Assembly (NCBI RefSeq): GCF_000190735.1
Contig: NC_015177.1
Coordinates: 3,286,001 to 3,350,000 of the forward strand
Direction: 5' to 3'
Length of the DNA: 64,000 nt
Origin: Pseudopedobacter saltans DSM 12145
GTDB lineage: Bacteria > Bacteroidota > Bacteroidia > Sphingobacteriales > Sphingobacteriaceae
Both the position numbers and the translations under genes were made by a program. Positions within the stretch are counted from its first letter, which is position 1; every line of letters starts with the position of its first letter. A model generated the notes under the pieces. It ran no database searches. It had not been told where the DNA came from and was given only the letters and a program-made list of their open reading frames with translations. Positions 59,963-64,000 of the stretch are shown piece by piece.

Positions 59963-62900
59963 TTACAGCTTTCTCTTAATCTCTACTTGTTCAAAGGCCT
60001 CCACAATGTCGCCAACCTGAATATCGTTGAATCCTTTAATATTCAAACCACACTCATAACCACGATTAACTTCTTTCACATCATCTTTAAAACGTTTCAA
60101 AGACTCTAAAGTTCCTGTATGAATAACTACACCATCACGAACTATGCGAATCTCGTTGTTTCTATGGATAGTTCCTTCAAGAACCATACAGCCTGCAATT
60201 GTACCCACCTTCGAAATTTTGAATGTTTCACGGATTTCCACGTTAGCCACAATTTTCTCTTCGAATTCTGGAGCCAACATACCTTCCATTGCCGCCTTAA
60301 TCTCTTCTATCGCTTTATAGATTACCGAATATAATCTGATATCGATTTGCTCATTTTCAGCAAGTTTTCTCGCACTTGCAGATGGTCTAACTTGGAAACC
60401 TATAATAATTGCATCAGAAGCTGTTGCTAATAATACATCGGATTCCGAAATCTGTCCAACACCTTTATGAACAATTTTAACAACAATTTCTTCTGTTGAT
60501 AGTTTTTGTAATGAGTCTGAAAGCGCCTCTACAGAACCATCCACGTCACCTTTGATAATGATATTCAGCTCTTTGAAATTTCCAATCGCTAAACGACGAC
60601 CAATTTCATCAAGCGTAATATGTTTCTGAGTACGCAAACCTTGTTCGCGTTGTAATTGCAAACGTTTATTCGCAATATTGCGCGCTTCTGCTTCACCTTC
60701 TACAGCATTAAATCTGTCCCCTGCCTGAGGAGCTCCCTGGAAACCAAGCACCTGTACAGGAGTGGACGGACCTGCTTTTTCTACTTTTCCACCTCTCTCG
60801 TTGAATAATGCTTTAACACGCCCACTATAAGAACCCGCTAAAATAGGGTCTCCTACACGTAAAGTTCCTTCTTCTACCAATACAGTAGCCACATATCCGC
60901 GTCCTTTATCCAATTGAGCTTCGATAACCGTACCAACAGCTCTCTTATTTGGATTGGCTTTTAAATCAAGAAGCTCTGCTTCAAGCAATACCTTTTCTAA
61001 AAGCTTGTCTATATTTAAACCGCTTTTTGCTGCAATTTCCTGAGTTTGGTATTTACCACCCCATTCCTCAACAAGGATATTCATTGCGGCCAATTGCTCT
61101 CTGATTCTATCAGTATTAGCACCCGGTTTATCAATTTTATTGAATGCAAAAACAATAGGTAAATTTGCTGCTTGTGCGTGGTTAATCGCCTCTACTGTCT
61201 GAGGCATCACACTATCATCTGCCGCAATTACGATAATTGCAACGTCTGTAACCTTAGCCCCCCTTGCCCTCATTGCAGTAAACGCCTCGTGGCCCGGTGT
61301 ATCTAAGAAAGTTATTTTCTTTCCGCCCTGTACAACCACTTCATATGCACCGATGTGCTGTGTAATACCACCGGCCTCACCAGAAGTTACATTAGCCTTT
61401 CTTACAAAGTCTAATAAAGAGGTTTTACCATGGTCAACGTGACCCATTACGGTTACAATAGGAGATCTTGGCTGTAAATCTTCTTCTTTATCTTCCTCAA
61501 CAAGGTTATATTGCTCTTCCTCTTCTGTACCAACAAACTGAATTTCGTAACCAAACTCATCAGCTACAATCGTTAATGTCTCTGCATCCAACCTTTGGTT
61601 GATAGACACAAACATTCCAAGGCTCATACAAGTAGATATAACATCAGTAACAGAAACATCCATCATGTTAGCCAATTCGTTTGCCGTAACAAACTCCGTT
61701 ACTTTTAATATTTTGGATTGTAATTCTTGTTCTAATGCAGCCTCCTCCGCGTGTGCATGCGCTCTGTCTCTGTTTTGTCTTCTCAACTTAGATCTTTGAG
61801 CAAATTTACCTGACTTCCCTGCTCCACTTAATCTGGCTAGAGTAGCTTTAATTTGATCCTGTATCTCTTTTTCCGTAGGTTCTGCCTTTGGTGCTGCCGG
61901 TTGGTGATGTCCACCTTTTTTATGTTGATGATGAGGCCTGTTTCCTCCTCTGTCGTTATTTCTGTTACCAATATTTTGATGATGTTGGCCACCACCTTGC
62001 CCTTGTGGCCTACCTCCGCCACCCTGACCTTGTTGCGGATTTTGTCCACCGGCTCCGGCAGGTCTGTTCCCACCCTGTTGAGGGTGATTATGATGAGGAT
62101 TACCATCTGAAGGTTTACGCTTACGTTTGCGTTTATTATCTCCAGCAGCATTAGGATTAGATGACGAAGCAACAGGTTGATCCTTTTTCTTATTTACCGG
62201 TAATTGAATTTTACCAATAATTTTTGGGCCACTTAATTGCTGCGCTCTGGCTCTGATTACTTCATCTTCGCCTTTATCCTCCTCAGTTGAAGGACTCACT
62301 GGCTTTTCAGCTTTACTTACTTCTGGTGAAGCAGGTATGCTCTTTTCCTCCTTTTTTTCTTGAACAGGAGGCTTTTCCGCTATAGGATTCACAGGTTCTT
62401 GTTTTTGAGATTGTGGTTTCTCTTCTACCTCTACAGCTTTTACCGGAGCTTTAACTTCTTCAGGAGCTTTAGCAACTGGTGCCTTTTCCTCAACCTTCTT
62501 CGGTTCTTCTACCCGAGGCTTTTCTATTTCTTTTTTTTCTTCTTCTTTATGCTGCTTTTTGTCAGGACGAGTTTTGGAATTAAGACTATCCAAGTCGATT
62601 TTTCCTACAATTTTCACACCTGTATGAGGTGCTGTAGGCTCATCCTTTTTAATCTCTGGCTCAGCAACTTCTTTAACAGACACTTCCTCTTTAGGCAAAT
62701 CCTCTGCAGTCGCATTTTTAATAAGAATTTCCTTATCTTCCTTCTCCGCTTCTTTCTTTTCAGACTGAGCAGGTTGTTGTGTTTGATGATGAGGGGCGTC
62801 ATCACGACGGATCTTACCAATAACAATGTTTTTGGCCTCCTCTTTAAGGATTTTATCTCCCTGATATTCTTTTAAAAGAGCACTATACATCTCATCCGTA

Positions 62901-63025
62901 AGCTTAGTATTTGGCTTAGCCTCTATTTTGAAGCCTTTTGTATCCAAAAACTCAGCTATAGTACCGATACCAATGTTTAGTTCTTTAGCTACTTTTAATA
63001 TTCCTAACTTTTTGTCTTCTGACAT
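59963..63025 (-). CDS. infB: Translation initiation factor IF-2
   Basis: GTPase that places initiator tRNA on the 30S subunit. 1020 residues, long for the family because of the linker. An IF2_N motif ([22 protein letters not shown]) starts the protein. Then come a Lys/Glu/Pro/Val-rich disordered stretch (about 75-250), a Gly/His/Gln/Asn-rich stretch (about 300-375), a second IF2_N block (about 440-495), the G domain with [13 protein letters not shown] (about 527-540) and NKID, and domains II-IV to the end. The gene follows nusA by 66 bp on the same strand, the widely conserved order. Confidence 0.96.
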   Translation of the reverse strand: MSEDKKLGILKVAKELNIGIGTIAEFLDTKGFKIEAKPNTKLTDEMYSALLKEYQGDKILKEEAKNIVIGKIRRDDAPHHQTQQPAQSEKKEAEKEDKEILIKNATAEDLPKEEVSVKEVAEPEIKKDEPTAPHTGVKIVGKIDLDSLNSKTRPDKKQHKEEEKKEIEKPRVEEPKKVEEKAPVAKAPEEVKAPVKAVEVEEKPQSQKQEPVNPIAEKPPVQEKKEEKSIPASPEVSKAEKPVSPSTEEDKGEDEVIRARAQQLSGPKIIGKIQLPVNKKKDQPVASSSNPNAAGDNKRKRKRKPSDGNPHHNHPQQGGNRPAGAGGQNPQQGQGGGGRPQGQGGGQHHQNIGNRNNDRGGNRPHHQHKKGGHHQPAAPKAEPTEKEIQDQIKATLARLSGAGKSGKFAQRSKLRRQNRDRAHAHAEEAALEQELQSKILKVTEFVTANELANMMDVSVTDVISTCMSLGMFVSINQRLDAETLTIVADEFGYEIQFVGTEEEEQYNLVEEDKEEDLQPRSPIVTVMGHVDHGKTSLLDFVRKANVTSGEAGGITQHIGAYEVVVQGGKKITFLDTPGHEAFTAMRARGAKVTDVAIIVIAADDSVMPQTVEAINHAQAANLPIVFAFNKIDKPGANTDRIREQLAAMNILVEEWGGKYQTQEIAAKSGLNIDKLLEKVLLEAELLDLKANPNKRAVGTVIEAQLDKGRGYVATVLVEEGTLRVGDPILAGSYSGRVKALFNERGGKVEKAGPSTPVQVLGFQGAPQAGDRFNAVEGEAEARNIANKRLQLQREQGLRTQKHITLDEIGRRLAIGNFKELNIIIKGDVDGSVEALSDSLQKLSTEEIVVKIVHKGVGQISESDVLLATASDAIIIGFQVRPSASARKLAENEQIDIRLYSVIYKAIEEIKAAMEGMLAPEFEEKIVANVEIRETFKISKVGTIAGCMVLEGTIHRNNEIRIVRDGVVIHTGTLESLKRFKDDVKEVNRGYECGLNIKGFNDIQVGDIVEAFEQVEIKRKL

Positions 63026-63091
63026 CTAATAAATCTTCTTTCTATTCTATATTATAAAACAAATGTACGTTAACTAAATGCAATTCTAAAA

Positions 63092-64000
63092 TTATTCGAA
63101 CTCAGCCCTTAAAATTCCTAAGATTTCCTCTATAGTTTCCTCTTCAAGGTCTGTACGTTTCACTAATTCGTTTACATTAAGCGCAAGCACACTCTTTGCT
63201 GTATCTAAACCAACTTTCTTAAGTTCGTCGATAATCCAGCTATCGATTTCGTCTGAGAATTCGTCTAAATCTACGTCTTCGTCTTCTTCAGAAGCTTCTC
63301 TGTATACGTCGATCTCATAACCCGTCAATTTACCTGCCAATTTAATATTGTGCCCACCTCTACCAATCGCTAAAGAAACCTGATCCGGTTTTAAATAAAC
63401 TGCAGCTCTTTTAGTTTCATCATCTAATTTGATAGAAGATATCTTTGCAGGTGACAAAGCTCTTTGTATATATAATGAAATATTGTTTGTAAAATTGATT
63501 ACATCGATATTTTCATTTTTCAATTCTCTTACGATTCCGTGAATACGGGATCCTTTCATACCTACGCAGGCACCAACCGGATCGATACGATCGTCATAAG
63601 ATTCTACAGCAACCTTAGCTCTTTCTCCCGGTTCCCTTACAATATTCTTAATAGTAATTAAACCGTCAAAAACTTCAGGCACTTCAAGCTCAAACAAACG
63701 TTGCAAGAATGCCGGAGCCGTTCTGGAGATGATAATTTTTGGATTTGCATTCATCATATCCACTTTTAACACTACTGCTCTTACAGAATCACCTTTTTTG
63801 AAATAATCTGCCGGGATTTGTTCAGTTTTTGGAAGAATCAACTCATTACCTTCATCATCTAATACTAAAGTTTCTTTTTTCCAAACCTGATAAACTTCAC
63901 CAGTAACAATTTCTCCAATTCTATCTTTATAGTTTTTGAAGATCTCATCTTTCTCCAGTTCCAAAATTTTAGACACCAAAGTCTGACGAGCGGCAAGAAT
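63092..64000 (-). CDS. nusA: Transcription elongation factor NusA (5' end beyond window)
   Basis: The C-terminal 302 residues are present. The frame continues in phase to the window edge: the last complete codons upstream of VSKILELEKDEIF read ILAARQT, which is the normal NusA sequence, so the TTG at 63979 is an internal codon and not a start. Visible are the S1 domain (VGEIVTGEVYQVWKKETLVL), KH1 and KH2 (ACVGMKGSRIHGIVREL, SLAIGRGGHNIKLAGKLTG), and an acidic tail with a short helical domain (EEDEDVDLDEF, then ETIEEILGILRAEFE). NusA regulates pausing, termination and antitermination. Confidence 0.95.
   Translation of the reverse strand: MLAARQTLVSKILELEKDEIFKNYKDRIGEIVTGEVYQVWKKETLVLDDEGNELILPKTEQIPADYFKKGDSVRAVVLKVDMMNANPKIIISRTAPAFLQRLFELEVPEVFDGLITIKNIVREPGERAKVAVESYDDRIDPVGACVGMKGSRIHGIVRELKNENIDVINFTNNISLYIQRALSPAKISSIKLDDETKRAAVYLKPDQVSLAIGRGGHNIKLAGKLTGYEIDVYREASEEDEDVDLDEFSDEIDSWIIDELKKVGLDTAKSVLALNVNELVKRTDLEEETIEEILGILRAEFE

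Noticed and set aside
62360-62875. 171-codon Phe/Arg/Leu-rich frame opposite infB
   Set aside because: Composition is the mirror of the Lys/Glu-rich linker codons of infB; not a protein.
63979-64000. TTG at 63979 as the nusA start
   Set aside because: The frame continues upstream with normal NusA sequence to the window edge, so this is an internal Leu codon.

Overview
The window looks like a chromosome segment from a Gram-negative Bacteroidota, most probably a Sphingobacteriaceae (Pedobacter / Pseudopedobacter-like). The reasons are low-GC, AT-rich intergenic DNA; promoters of the Bacteroidota form TTG-N19-21-TAnnTTTG before several genes; few Shine-Dalgarno sequences; typical families (IPExxxVDY protein, TSP3-OmpA porins, M56-TonB fusion, DUF6728-like small membrane protein); and a full MCE/Mla lipid transport set. 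The genus is inferred from gene content, not from a database search. No rRNA, tRNA, CRISPR array, insertion sequence or prophage was recognised.

Region 1 (1-8631): acpP-fabF-rnc on the minus strand (rnc is cut by the window edge), a divergent IPExxxVDY gene and pyruvate kinase, a PAS-domain protein that stops after its phospho-acceptor helix, dapF, and a DegP/HtrA protease. A gene-free stretch of about 960 bp follows, holding a dispersed palindromic repeat.

Region 2 (9591-15715): pyruvate dehydrogenase E1 beta, a BlaI-type repressor with an M56/BlaR1-type sensor-protease behind a perfect 18-bp-arm palindrome, a C-terminal processing protease cotranscribed with a TerC protein, and 3-methyladenine glycosylase I.

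Region 3 (15810-22518): a WG-repeat protein whose 5' end appears frameshifted, a small beta-barrel protein, and a signalling island. The island has a LuxR-type response regulator, an output-less membrane sensor, a related sensor fused to a histidine kinase, and a third sensor copy broken by two frameshifts.

Region 4 (22596-42346): trmB, a Gcr-like membrane protein with GDP-fucose synthase, a YtxH/Holin-X/unknown trio, an AI-2E family permease, two paralogous outer-membrane proteins (the one at 28601-29494 lacks the OmpA peptidoglycan-binding domain), an NtrC-type regulator, enoyl-CoA hydratase, the mlaE-mlaF-mlaD transporter operon ending in a glycosyltransferase, glnS, and a recG-ridA-small membrane protein operon.

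Region 5 (42496-59230): aminopeptidase P, then a surface-glycan locus. On the plus strand are a GT2, an LtaS-like sulfatase-fold transferase, a GT11-like fucosyltransferase and an MsbA-type ABC exporter. On the minus strand a tightly packed run of eleven genes starts from one good promoter at 59258-59288. It encodes a GT87-like membrane protein, GT2, polysaccharide deacetylase, UPF0104 membrane protein, two FdtA/QdtA isomerase paralogues, FdtC-like acetyltransferase, FdtB-like aminotransferase, GT61, GT2 and GT4. These would make a dTDP-3-acetamido-3,6-dideoxyhexose and place it on a glycan. No wzx/wzy, rmlAB or gmd is present here, so the pathway depends on genes elsewhere. The window ends with infB and nusA (cut by the edge).

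I did not find a clearly new defence or mobile system. The strongest candidates for new biology are the triplicated membrane-sensor cluster, the FdtA pair in which one copy lacks a catalytic histidine, and the truncated OmpA paralogue.
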